Positions 11,701 through 23,600 of a stretch of 64,000 nt of DNA are shown here, one piece after another (position 1 is the stretch's first letter; each line of letters opens with the position of its first letter). A model generated the notes under the pieces. The model was not told the origin of the DNA and ran no database searches. It worked only from the letters and a program-made list of their open reading frames with translations. The position numbers and the translations under genes are program-made. Source of the stretch: Nectonema munidae (lineage: Eukaryota > Nematomorpha > Nectonematoida > Nectonematidae); assembly GCA_030549495.1 (NCBI GenBank), contig JAUIRK010000891.1, positions 434,001-498,000 of the forward strand, given 5' to 3'.

Positions 11701-13231
11701 AAGAAGAAGAAGAAGAAGAAGAAGAAGAAGAAGAAGAAGAAGAAGAAGAAGAAGAAGAAGAAGAAGAAGAAGAAGAAGAAGAAGAAGAAGAAGAAGAAGA
11801 AGAAGAAGAAGAAGAAGAAGAAGAAGAAGAAGAAGAAGAAGAAGAAGAAGAAGAAGAAGAAGAAGAAGAAGAAGAAGAAGAAGAAGAAGAAGAAGAAGAA
11901 GAAGAAGAAGAAGAAGAAGAAGAAGAAGAAGAAGAAGAAGAAGAAGAAGAAGAAGAAGAAGAAGAAGAAGAAGAAGAAGAAGAAGAAGAAGAAGAAGAAG
12001 AAGAAGAAGAAGAAGAAGAAGAAGAAGAAGAAGAAGAAGAAGAAGAAGAAGAAGAAGAAGAAGAAGAAGAAGAAGAAGAAGAAGAAGAAGAAGAAGAAGA
12101 AGAAGAAGAAGAAGAAGAAGAAGAAGAAGAAGAAGAAGAAGAAGAAGAAGAAGAAGAAGAAGAAGAAGAAGAAGAAGAAGAAGAAGAAGAAGAAGAAGAA
12201 GAAGAAGAAGAAGAAGAAGAAGAAGAAGAAGAAGAAGAAGAAGAAGAAGAAGAAGAAGAAGAAGAAGAAGAAGAAGAAGAAGAAGAAGAAGAAGAAGAAG
12301 AAGAAGAAGAAGAAGAAGAAGAAGAAGAAGAAGAAGAAGAAGAAGAAGAAGAAGAAGAAGAAGAAGAAGAAGAAGAAGAAGAAGAAGAAGAAGAAGAAGA
12401 AGAAGAAGAAGAAGAAGAAGAAGAAGAAGAAGAAGAAGAAGAAGAAGAAGAAGAAGAAGAAGAAGAAGAAGAAGAAGAAGAAGAAGAAGAAGAAGAAGAA
12501 GAAGAAGAAGAAGAAGAAGAAGAAGAAGAAGAAGAAGAAGAAGAAGAAGAAGAAGAAGAAGAAGAAGAAGAAGAAGAAGAAGAAGAAGAAGAAGAAGAAG
12601 AAGAAGAAGAAGAAGAAGAAGAAGAAGAAGAAGAAGAAGAAGAAGAAGAAGAAGAAGAAGAAGAAGAAGAAGAAGAAGAAGAAGAAGAAGAAGAAGAAGA
12701 AGAAGAAGAAGAAGAAGAAGAAGAAGAAGAAGAAGAAGAAGAAGAAGAAGAAGAAGAAGAAGAAGAAGAAGAAGAAGAAGAAGAAGAAGAAGAAGAAGAA
12801 GAAGAAGAAGAAGAAGAAGAAGAAGAAGAAGAAGAAGAAGAAGAAGAAGAAGAAGAAGAAGAAGAAGAAGAAGAAGAAGAAGAAGAAGAAGAAGAAGAAG
12901 AAGAAGAAGAAGAAGAAGAAGAAGAAGAAGAAGAAGAAGAAGAAGAAGAAGAAGAAGAAGAAGAAGAAGAAGAAGAAGAAGAAGAAGAAGAAGAAGAAGA
13001 AGAAGAAGAAGAAGAAGAAGAAGAAGAAGAAGAAGAAGAAGAAGAAGAAGAAGAAGAAGAAGAAGAAGAAGAAGAAGAAGAAGAAGAAGAAGAAGAAGAA
13101 GAAGAAGAAGAAGAAGAAGAAGAAGAAGAAGAAGAAGAAGAAGAAGAAGAAGAAGAAGAAGAAGAAGAAGAAGAAGAAGAAGAAGAAGAAGAAGAAGAAG
13201 AAGAAGAAGAAGAAGAAGAAGAAGAAGAAGA
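8737..13231. repeat. Perfect (GAA)n / (TTC)n tract, about 4.5 kb
   Basis: An apparently uninterrupted AAG/GAA trinucleotide run of about 4495 bp, near 1500 units, starts after 'tagttaa' and ends at 'gaaagaaattt'. All purines are on the plus strand. No interruption was noticed on reading the lines. All six frames are open, but no ATG is available, so it is not a gene. On the right it directly abuts the 3' end of the minus-strand CR1-like LINE. On that LINE's sense strand the tract is a (TTC)n tail following AATAAATTTCTTT. Confidence 0.98.
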
Positions 13232-13679
13232 AAGAAATTTATTTGAAATAACTTCGAACTACTTTAAAAAAAAAGCATTGCACAAGCATGTTGTTCTATA
13301 CGCACACAAACATCAGCTTAATTATTTTATTACAGCATTGATGAAATTCAAAAAGCCAAAAAGCCGCTTTTATGAATAAGCATCAAAAAATATAAAAATA
13401 TTGAAAAAATAAGGAATTACAAAAAAAACGTAAAAAAAGAAAAGACAAATCCATTCGAAAAACAAATTACTTGTGTGATATAAGTAATGAACACCGAACA
13501 TATTCCTTAAGACTTTTTTTTCTGAGTTTTAAGAAGTAGTGATAAATTTGAGTGCCCCCAGATAATATACAGTAATTAATTTAGGGAGATGCGAAAGAAT
13601 AATAAATGAGTTTTTGTCACGTAAAGGTAAAGAGTTCTTTAATCTTTGAAAATTCCAGTAACTATAGAAATTTTATTAT

Positions 13680-16400
13680 TAAGAAAATTAAGATGTTTAT
13701 TCCATTTCAGCTTATTATCTATTACAATACCTATAGTAGTTGTTAACTTTCAACAACTTCGAAAACAAGCTTATCAAAGTTAATTTTTAAATGAATTGGG
13801 TTGCAAAACAACATTATTTTGACTTTTTGATGTTAATAACGATCCCATTCTTATCACACCAATCAAAAAGACTTTTTTTCATTATTAAAAACGCTCTCAG
13901 AAACTGATTCATCAGAAGAGAAATGGTTAATTGTGATGTCATCTGCAAAAGTAAATTATTTTATTTTGCAATTGTTGTAGTGAAGGTCATGAAAATTAAA
14001 AATTTTTTTAGTAAAATATCATGGAAAAACAAATCAAAAACTTTAGTGAGATCAACAAAAGCAGTAAGAACTGCTCGACCTGAAGAAAGGTTGTCAATTA
14101 TATCATTGATGAACAACGCAAGGAGTGACTGTGTATCATGTAGCCAACGGAACACGAATTGTCTTTCATCAAATAAATTATTAGAATGAAAATAAGTATA
14201 AATTTGATTGAAAAGAATTTTTTCCAATATATTTGAGCATGATGGAATGATAGATATAGGACAATAACTGTCCTTACCATAGCTATCTCCTTTTTTGAAA
14301 ATTGGGCAAATTTTATTTAGTTTGAAAACCTTAGGATATGTGTTGAATTCGATAAAGCATTGAAACCTATGAGGAGTTATCGAGCTAATACATTAATTAT
14401 TATTAGTTCGATATGATGTATGGAAATACCATAAATATCTTTAGTTTTGGTATTATTGCAAGAACTCACAGCTAATAAAATTTCTTCAATGGAAACTTTT
14501 TCAAAAGAAAATTTTGACTTATTTGTGTACTAAAAAATGTTCATCATTGGTTCTCTTTTGGATATGACATACTCCAGTAAATTTTTCATTGAAGATTTCA
14601 GCTATCACCTTTTTATTATCGATTATGTTCTGATCAAATTTTAATGATATTTTAGAATTGGAACATGGTTTCAAAAGGGAATTTAGTTTATTCCAACTCT
14701 GTTTCACGTTTTTTGATGTATTAAAATAATTGAAGTAGTATTCCTCTTTTAATTTTTTAGACATATGCTTGAATAAATTTATTCCTCATATCAAAGGTAA
14801 TTCTTTAATTTTGAAAAAATGTCATTTCTAGGTTTGATCATATTTAATAAATTTTTAGTAACCCAAGATTTTTTAGCATCTTTATAATATGAATTGGTAT
14901 GTCTATCAATACAGTAACACCTTATGCTCGTCACGATGAATTCAGAAATTTTTATCATGCATTGATTGAAAAAAAGAATCAGGGTGGTCGAAACTAATGT
15001 GCAGGTGATTATACCAATCTAAATTTGAAGCAAGCTGAACAAATTTGATTTCATTAAATTGTTCGTATTATAATCAATTTGCAATGATAATAATAATAGC
15101 ATATGATCAGATATTGGATAATAAAGGTTGTATGCGGCATATATGTCTAGGTTGTTTGGCACAAAAATATTATCAAGGAGAGTTTTACTATCAAAACGTG
15201 TGTACTTAGAAAAAGTTGGTTTAAAACCGTTGGAAAACCACAAATTCAAAAAATTTCTGACATATGGATTAGTCGATACTTTGAGTAAATCAAAGTTGAA
15301 ATCTCTCATGAACATACAATGGTTAAGATCATATTTATATGTGTTTAAAAAACTTTAAAAACTCCTCTATTTCATAATTACTAGTGGAAGGTTTTCTGTA
15401 GACATTATTTATAAAAAGTTTTCTATTTTTTGGCATATAGATACGGTTACTGTTAAAATTTTAAAATGTCGACTGTTACTTTTCGAATCATAGTTTACAT
15501 ACTCAAGTGTTTTATCAAAAAAAAGCTAACCTAGCGTGGGAGCTCAATGAAGGGAGAAAAACAAAGAAAAAAAACAAAAAAAAAACACTTTCATCATCTG
15601 ATAACATATACATCTAAATCACATTACTCTTTCCGGTATTTGCTTACTTTAGAAAAAACTCGCTTCATCAAAACTGTCAATAAGATATAAAGTGATTCTT
15701 TTTACGAAACTTACAGGATGCTGTTAGAAGAAAGTGGTTCTTCAATAAAAAAGTTTAAAAATATTTCAAAATATTTTTTCTTCTCTCAATACGCTCAGCA
15801 ATGTGAATGCACTTTAAATAATGCTTCATCTGTTCTAATTAAAAAAAAAAGTTTATTTTTATACTTTTTTTTTTAAATCTTATTATGTTCTGTGTAATAT
15901 CCTTCAGCGGTTTGCATAAACCTTTGGATTTACACTAACTTCAATCGCTTTTTTTATTAGTGTAAAATCAGTTTTTCCTTTTTTTTTATTCATTTTATAT
16001 TATGAAATTGTATTTAATAAAAATTCTTCTTCTTCTTCTTTTTCTTATAATTATTCATATCATTAGTACCGACTAAAATATCAAGAAGCCAAGTCTCTTG
16101 TAAACATATAATTTTTGGTAGTACTAGATTTTTCTTTTGAAAGAAGTTCAGAAAAGTCTTGAGACAGTTCAATTTAGCTTTTAAAGACTAAATATTTAAA
16201 CTCATTATAGTGAAGTTTCTCAAAAACAAACTCATGTTTAATGAAGAAAATTGAGATGGAAAAAAACTTTGAAACAAACATGGATCTTTAAAATAGGGAA
16301 AATCAAAAAGATCTTTAAACATTTTATGGTTAAAATTTTCACTTAAAGAATTATTTTCCAAGTTAGAAGTAATTGGATTCATCGGATCATAGTTAAATTC
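13680..16400 (-). pseudogene. LINE ORF2: endonuclease and reverse transcriptase, broken
   Basis: The endonuclease starts at about 16230 with IMSLNI, then SLKAKLNCLKTFLNF and IICLQETWLL (catalytic Glu context). After an inserted element it resumes downstream of 15530 and includes RDFNFDLLK, LLDNIF and YPISDHMLLL, corresponding to the GDFN, DNI and SDH motifs. The linker WNKLNSLLK...IAEIFNEKF lies at 14519-14764. RT motifs are ICPIFKKGDS, YCPISIIPSCSNILEKI, TAFVDLTKVFD...HDILLKKF (motif A) and FADDITINHFSS (motif C). Motif B is missing through deletion near 13960-14000. The thumb (KINFDKLVFEVVES) follows down to about 13680. Confidence 0.75.
15531..16045 (+). mobile_element. Insertion with short TTC tail inside LINE ORF2
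   Basis: The endonuclease reading of the host LINE stops at about 16045 and picks up again below about 15530, so roughly 515 bp are foreign. The insert begins near AACCTAGCGTGGGAGCTC. It ends on the plus strand with TTTAATAAAAATTCTTCTTC and more TTC units, that is, a polyadenylation-like AATAAA followed by a TTC run. It is probably a SINE or a 5'-truncated LINE. No coding region or RNA polymerase III boxes were recognised, and no clear duplication was found. Confidence 0.5.
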
Positions 16401-16453
16401 GTAAAGGGAAAATTTCACTTCACACATCATAAGATGTAATAGATTTAATATAT

Positions 16454-17562
16454 TCAATTTTTTTTAACGAAGGGGCATTTGGTACTGCATAAAAAGTGTT
16501 TGTGATCATCATGATTACTCTCAAAACACTTAATCTTCGAAATATTTTTTTTTCCATTCACATTGTTTATACCCGTGATCCTTAGATGCACAAAATGCAC
16601 ATATACTCTCATTTTTTTACATTTTTTGGTAGTGTGACCAAACCGTAGACAGTTCGTACGCTGAGTATTCGATACATAGTCATACATATACTATATTTGA
16701 CATATAAATAAAAATTACAACTTTTAATATAGTTATAAATTTTACCATCACATTTAAAGACACAACATTTAGTTTGCTTAAATTTAGAATTGAAAGAATA
16801 TAAAAAATCAAAAATACTTCCGCTGGCTACAAATTCTTTGATAGTAGGATTTTTCTTAAGAATTTCATCTAAAATGAATTGATCATCAACATCATTCGGT
16901 ACAGTTATCTTTAATTTCGGATAGATTTTTTTAGCTTTTCTATAGCTAACAATATTTTCTTTAAAAATGTTTTCTACTTTTTGTAGATTGGATTCATCGG
17001 CTAGAGAAATCTTCATTGTATTTGAATTTTCTTTAATATATTTAACTTTCACATCATCAAGAAATTTTTTAGCTTGTAAATTTTGTTTTTTGTCACTTTT
17101 AAGGTAAAGGATATTCTTATTGGTCTTTACAGCATCCGCAAAAGAACGTTTACCAACATTATTATCTTTACTTTGTAAATTTTTAAGTTCATCTTGCAAA
17201 TCCTTAAATCCTTGATTCAAGGCATTTATAATTCTTTCTTCATTTTTTGAACTTATAACATGTGACTTAATTTTACCCATTTTGACTACTTTTTTAGCTT
17301 TAGTTTTACCCATTTTGACTACTTTTTTAGGACTTGAATCAGAACTAGATGAACTCAAACATTTAGAACATACCCACCTAACACCAACACAATAGTTAAG
17401 CATCAAAAAACGTATTGAAATTGGATGGTAGTTTAGAGCAGTTATAACAAAACCAATTAGAACACTGGAAACAACAGACCATATCTTGTTTATTATCAAA
17501 ATAAAATAATGGAAACTTTTAGGAAGACCCACTGATTCACTTTTCGATAGTTCTAACTTCAA
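16454..17562 (-). pseudogene. LINE ORF1 (gag-like) with PHD remnant and zinc knuckle
   Basis: The longest open piece (17562-16609) begins with a frame-disturbed PHD region. After NYCVGVRWVCSKC it stays in frame through a Lys/Gly-rich linker (VVKMGKTKAKK, repeated). A coiled coil follows (ERIINALNQGFKDLQDELK), then SFADAVKTNKNILYLK and a basic globular part with KIYPKLKITVPNDVDDQF. The 3' piece (16687-16454) reads NCLRFGHTTKKCKK, KIKCFESNHDDHKHFL and CPFVKKN, the usual ORF1 zinc-knuckle series, with some Cys lost. It is a clear relative of the copy at 27974-28516, which preserves the PHD part better. ORF1 proteins of this kind bind element RNA. Confidence 0.75.
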
Positions 17563-19349
17563 ATATTTGACAAAAATAAGTTATCTCGACTTTATAAAAT
17601 CTTCCATAAGGGAATATCTTGTTTCCACCCTCGATTCAATTGATATAGTTTACCTTCAGAGCACTTAATTAAATTAATAATAATTTAATTGGTTATTAAT
17701 AATAATAACCACTTAGATTTAATTATTATACCTCCTCTGAAGCTCAATTTTTAAAAACCATCCCTCCTACACTCGTCTAAAATTTTTAAAGACGCCCCTA
17801 AAATTCTCTTCTGAATACATCGATACCTATATTCATAACTTGAAATTTTTTAAAAGCTTTGAGTACATGAAAAGTTTTACTATTCATGCTTTAGAGGATA
17901 TACGTTTAATCATATATTATTAACATACGTTTTGAGAATAGCGATATCTGAATTTTAGAAGGCTTTAGTCTTCAAAATGGAAACTACCGAGCAAACTTGT
18001 AAATTTATTTGATTTAGACGTTTGATCTCAAATCTGCTTACTTTTTTAATGAAGTAATGTACCTAACTTAAAGAATACAATTTTCATTTAGTGGGATATT
18101 ACTTATGTATTGTCCCTGAAACAATTAAATAGAAAATCAAACTTTATATTCAATATATCTGCAGTTTTAAGTGATTCTTTGAATCTGAACTTTTTAGATC
18201 TATTGATTGGGATAAAATAATTAACAATTTTACAGATCTGAAATACAGGAGTTTTAATAATTGAAATGCACATGTATATAAGGCGTTTTATGCATATAAA
18301 AAATAATTCTTGAAATTAAAATTCCACGTTTTCAAGTTTTTTATATGATTTTGTAACATTTTATAACAAATGTGAAAAAGATATATCAGATAGATTAGCA
18401 AAATTTAATAGAACGATTTTCTTTGTTTTGAATAACATTTTTAGTTTTAGAAATCTATATACTCGTATTTGTTTTGGAACGATAAAATTCGCGAAATTTA
18501 TTCTATCTCAATTAAATTACTATAAATTCCTTGAATATAATTTTAAATATTTTTTATATTTGAATAAATTTTAGTTATAGGTATTAAGAGAGATTTACAA
18601 GAGTTTTATATAAGCAATTGTGTCTAGTTCGCATTGAGCTATGGCCCACTATTTGCAAGCCCGTAATTGGAAATGATAATAACGCTTTAAACAAGGCGAA
18701 TACTTTTATCTCTATATATCTTACTTTGACGCGAATACCTTTATCTCTATATATCTTACTTTGAGGCGAATACTTTTATCTAAATATCTTACTTTGAATG
18801 CCTGGCTGAGTCGAAATTCTTTTGATTGCTGCAATTTGTGCAAACACAATCGTATGAGTGCGGCTTTGGTATGCTTGCGCCATGACCAATCAGCAGGTGT
18901 ATGAGCTTAACGTTGTTATGATGCGCTGCTAATATGATGGGAGAAATGTCTGATGAAAATTGCAAATTTTCGTTTTCACTGAAGAAAGAGTCATTGCCTA
19001 AATCAAAAAATCTCTCAAATTTTCAGTTCTCAAAATTATTTGTTTCAAGACATTTTACAGTAGAGACTTTGTTGAGTAAAAATTTAGTTAGCATTATTTG
19101 TAAATACTTAATATAAAATTATAAGTTAATAATTTCCACTAACTAAAAACATAAATTACTACTTAATTTATATTGACACACAAAATAATAATTAATTTAT
19201 ATTAACAAATTTCTTAATTAAATTTTTTTTTAATTTATAAAAACGAAAATATATTTATTTAGAAAATCTATCATATTTAATGCTTATATACCCCAATCAT
19301 TTTAATTTTATGAAGTAACGCGTCTTAATTAAGTTATTATTATCATTAT
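17563..19349. other. AT-rich DNA, no gene seen
   Basis: No supported gene. At 18690-18800 the phrase 'ggcgaatac(c/t)tttatctctatatatcttactttga' is repeated about three times with a period near 40 bp, a small local tandem repeat. A 60-codon open frame at 18934-19116 lacks recognisable features. Confidence 0.5.
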
Positions 19350-19948
19350 CAGGGGCGGATCTAGAAATTGGCATTAGGGGAGGGCGGATATTACTAAACT
19401 AGAACTCAAATTTGAAGCATAAATTTAAGCTTTAGCTTATTTTATTTTATTTTGAGAAAAAGTTTAATAAAAAGCGAAAATTGACTTTTTTTATCATTAA
19501 ACTTAGAGTATCATAATAATATATTAAAAAATTATAAATTAATTATAAGAAAGTAACTAGATTAAGAACTAAGAGTATTAAGGAGCCTGATCCGTCTAGG
19601 ACACTTTTTATCATACTTATAAATAATGGTGTCAATATTCAATCGAATATCTCTGTGAACAAAAAGAAGACTGAGAGCATTAAAACGATCCTCATTCATT
19701 GAACTGCGAAGTGAATTGATGTGGTAAAACTTGATGAAATTTACAAAAAAAATTGAAGAATATAAAAGTAATAAGTGTCACACTTAACTACGATTGAAAC
19801 ATAAAAAAATTTCTTAAAAAACGGGTGGCTTAAATCATCAGATTTGAGTTCCGCGAAAAGAATTAGATCAAGAAAATTTTTCAAACAATTGGCAATGCAA
19901 TTTTAGTGGGGGCGTACGCCGGTTCTGCCCCCTTTAAATCCGCCAGTG
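19350..19948. mobile_element. Non-autonomous TIR element (hAT-like MITE), about 599 bp
   Basis: The left end CAGGGGCGGATCTAGAAATT and the inverse of the right end, CACTGGCGGATTTAAAGGGG, are imperfect terminal inverted repeats. The interior is AT-rich with no transposase coding. The flanking 5 bases ATTAT are shared on both sides, whereas hAT elements make 8-bp duplications. The superfamily is therefore uncertain although the termini look hAT-like. Confidence 0.7.
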
Positions 19949-20239
19949 ATTATGAATGAATAAAAACTTTACATTTTACTGATTATTTAAAATCTTCTAT
20001 AAATGTTAAGTAGATCATTAACACATAAGATAATAATCATCTGCTTAAAGTTATAAATGAACTCTTTAAAAAAAGCCAACGATTCGTTTTTAAACACCTG
20101 AGTCTTTGAGAGTTATTAAAAAATATTTAAATAGATTTGCAATGAAAAAAATTCTCTCAATAAAAAAATTTATGCAAATACATCTATAATTGAAATTAGC
20201 AATCAAGTACCTAATAGTTGGTTCTTTGCTCTAACATTC

Positions 20240-20646
20240 TTATTGTAGGGATGCTGTAAAATTTTTTGGCAAATATCGACAAATCCTTGGTGTATTGCAT
20301 GCAGCATTATAAATCAAAAAGTTCATGGCCTCCAAGTTTTCACACAAAACAGACATCTGGAGTGGAGATCTTCCAAGATTGTCACTACAATTTACGTTTA
20401 TCCCAGGATTCTCTTCCAGCAATTCTTCCATCGCACAGACATCGTTCTTTCCGTCAACGCAAACAAATCAGCTTCTTCATCAGTCAATGAACTCGCTCCG
20501 AATATGATGTTGGAAATGCGTTCATTGATATCTTTCGAACCATTACTCGCTACGCTGGCCTTCTTATCTTTGCGCATTGAAATTGAATTTGCATTCACAA
20601 TTTTCTTAGCGGAAGTTGCGAAATTATTTCCACTTTTCTTACTCAT
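20240..20646 (-). pseudogene. TRPC/TRP-gamma-type cation channel, N-terminal exon, frame-shifted
   Basis: From ATG 20646 the product has a basic, Ser-rich leader, then SSLTDEEADLFALTE. With a one-base frame change at about 20440 it continues KNDVCAMEELLEENPGINVN and CSDNLGRSPLQMSVLCENLE. This is the start of the ankyrin-repeat region typical of TRPC-family channels (family pattern: LERGD...LEE...NVNC.D..GR.AL). Such proteins are plasma-membrane cation channels. The homology stops around NFLI and no further ankyrin repeats, membrane segments or TRP box were seen nearby. An acceptor-like TTTTTTGTTTCAAAG lies just upstream of the ATG, so this could be one exon of a gene, but the frame change suggests a decayed fragment unless it is an assembly error. 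Confidence 0.7.
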
Positions 20647-20673
20647 TTTAATGTTGGAGTTTCTTTGAAACAA

Positions 20674-23600
20674 AAAATAAAATATCGATAAATAGAACAG
20701 ATAACAACCTTTACCTTAGTATGTCCGTCACGAAATTACTGCCTTTGATGTGTGTTAAATAATGTATAATTGATCCATCAACACTACGAAAAGAACATAA
20801 AACATTAATAGAATCTTTAATGAGAAAATAAAGTTGTTTTATATATTTTAGGAGAGTATTTGATTTTGCCAGTACCTCAAGAAAATGTATTGACTTTTTT
20901 AGAAAATATTACTTTTTCGTAAATTGATTGAATACTTATAAGCCTTTGTTGTTGCATACTTCAGTTATTTTCGATAGAATCATAGGCTGACAATTAGAAT
21001 TGTTTTCCATTGGATTTATAGTGTTCTCAAATTGGATACCACTTATCGCCTCTAAATTTTTCTCTAGTTTTTATTTCTTTTAAAAACAGTAAGTTGAAAA
21101 ACCCGAAATTCCATCTTGTATTCGGTCGTTGATACCATTGTATTCATATCTTAGAATTAACAAATTAGTTCTCTCAATTTTTGTTAGTTTATGAAGTAAC
21201 AGTCCTGCGTTTTTTAAATTTACTGGTTACACATGTGATACAAATAATTTTAATTGGAGTATCACAAAAATGTTTTTCTATTTCTATAAACATCTAACAA
21301 ATACATAAATATTACAAGCAAAACATTAGCATTTGAAGAAGTGTAAAAATGGGAAATAGTTAGTTAAGTTTATCTACATCACGCATATGGGTCACTTTAT
21401 AGATATATCAGAGTCCGTCACTTTAGCCAATATATCAGATGCGAATCGGCACATTTTATACGTATTATAATATCGATAGTAAGAATTTGACAAATATTTA
21501 ACATAATTTGGTTCAATCAATATACACGTCTAAAGATATCCTACTACAACATTTTTTAATTCTTAGCTTTTATAAATATTGTGAAGAATTTAATTTAGTA
21601 CAGATTTTATTTAGTAAATTTATAGTGCAAAGCAGCAAGACATATTTGACAAGGTAGAAAGAATTTCTCTTTGAAAATAAAATTATATTGAAAGGAAACC
21701 AATTCAAAAACGAAAGTGATTAATTAAAACTTATTTATTATTAATGACATATATTGTTGATAAATAATAAAAAATCATAATTAATTATAACTCGTTTTGA
21801 TGTATAATAAATAAATTTACTTAAATATATTTCATAATTATACATACATGCATGATGTGCGTAAGTTGTGTGTTATATTTCATATCTAAAACATTTAAAA
21901 ATATATATCTTTTATAAGTTTTTTTATTTTTTGAAATCGAGGCTATTTTTATTCTAGTTTATTTTATGTATTTTAACATTTAATTTGTTCTAGAAATTCT
22001 CTATAATATGCTTTAATTCTCAGAAAGCATAAAGCAATGAAGGTTTTTTGAGAAATATTTGAACGAAGAGTTTTTTAAATAAATATTCTGCAACAGAAAA
22101 ACTTCTTTCGCTTTAAACACGTGATGGTATTATTGAGCACAATATAACAAACCTTAATTTTTACATCTTCTAGATGTAGCTTCACAAATTTTGAATTTCA
22201 TGTTCAAATCCACGACATGAAAATGATATATCATGAAAAATAAATTTTATAATTTATCCATGATATTCATGCAGTATTTCTTCTCGTGTATATTTCTCAT
22301 AGATGAGATTTTGGATTGCTTACCTTCAAGTACTATATCAGGCTTTTTACTCAACTCAAATTTTAACTCCATTTTTCTACATTAATTAAATATGAGGCAA
22401 AATTTAAAACATGTAAATTTTCTAAATTTTATCAGATTTTAGTGGTGATGACATTTTTTGATTTCAAAATTATTCAAAATTTTATAAAAATGCATTCTAG
22501 ATCAATCAAAAAATATTCCCATAATTTTTTTCTCAATTTTTTGATAAAATAAAGGCAAAATTATTCTGATGAAAAAAGTTTACAACAAAAAACCGTTTTT
22601 CGATGAAATAGGAGACCATAAAAGATAAAATAGAAAAATCGGAAAAAAATTATTAACGCCATCTAAAAAATAGAAAAATTTGTAAACCGAATATAATCAT
22701 ATCAAAAAGTTTATTGAAATGAAATATATATAATAACAATTTTATGGAAACAATGCTAAGGAATCTTTTTGTTAACTTTTTTAGAATTTTGATTTATTTT
22801 TCTAACCATTATGAGCTTTCATAATCAAAATATAATATTCAAAGTAAATATAAAAATAAAAAATTATATGAACATAGTAAACAAGGTTAATTTTAAAAGC
22901 TTAATATTTCATTGTTTTGAAAATTCCCTATATGCACAATTTTTATGAATATTTCTTGTCTAAGTTATCCAATCTGTAAACACACTTTTATTAGTAAACT
23001 AAAATCTAAAAGAAAAATTGAAGAAAGAAATAAAAGGCTTGATATAATCCAGCAAAAAGACTTATTTAATCAATGAACATAGTGTTGCTAACACTTATTA
23101 TGTAACTCAGTACAATTCATGAAATATATTCAGATTAGTATAGACTATAAATATTAAAATCCTTATTGATTTGGCTTGTCTTGTATGGTGAGCCATTTCA
23201 TAAGATCATACTCTATAATACGGAGGACAAAGTAGGCGGGACATATGGGCGAGCTGACAGTTATTTGGAGGCCAAATTTACATATATAAATAAAATTCGC
23301 GTCCAACGCTAGAGATGAAAGAAAACTTAGATTGCTATCGAATCGGATTGCGATGAATTTTGACTGTGTCATTGAAAACATTTTTCTAAGTAAAATAAAA
23401 ATATAGCGTAATTGTATAATCTAAAACCTATAATTTATTTTTCAAGAAAATTCTTAAACAATAATATTAAAAAAATTTTTATTATAAAAAAGTAACTGAG
23501 ACCAAACACTCAACACCTTATCAAACCTCATACGCACCATACACTCTACAAGTTATGACAGTGTGTTATGTTTTTCTAAAACTTTCTAAATATCAAACTT

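Larger units (their letters stand above)
13232..17562 (-). mobile_element. CR1-like LINE, near full-length span but decayed
   Basis: Reading the minus strand from 17562 gives ORF1 (PHD remnant, coiled region, zinc-knuckle region), then ORF2 (AP endonuclease, reverse transcriptase), a 3' UTR of about 0.3 kb and a 3' end that merges into the (TTC)n tract. PHD fingers in ORF1 are known from CR1-clade LINEs, which supports the placement. A second element inserted at about 15531-16045 splits the endonuclease. An internal deletion removes the RT region between motifs A and C. Many stops and frame changes show the copy is long dead. Confidence 0.8.

Noticed and set aside
8737-13231. Long coding region for poly-Glu, poly-Lys or poly-Arg
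   Set aside because: All frames are open merely because the trinucleotide lacks stops; no start codon or coding context is present.
23163-23381. 72-codon minus-strand open frame as a gene
   Set aside because: No recognisable motif, no splice or promoter context, and length expected by chance in this composition.
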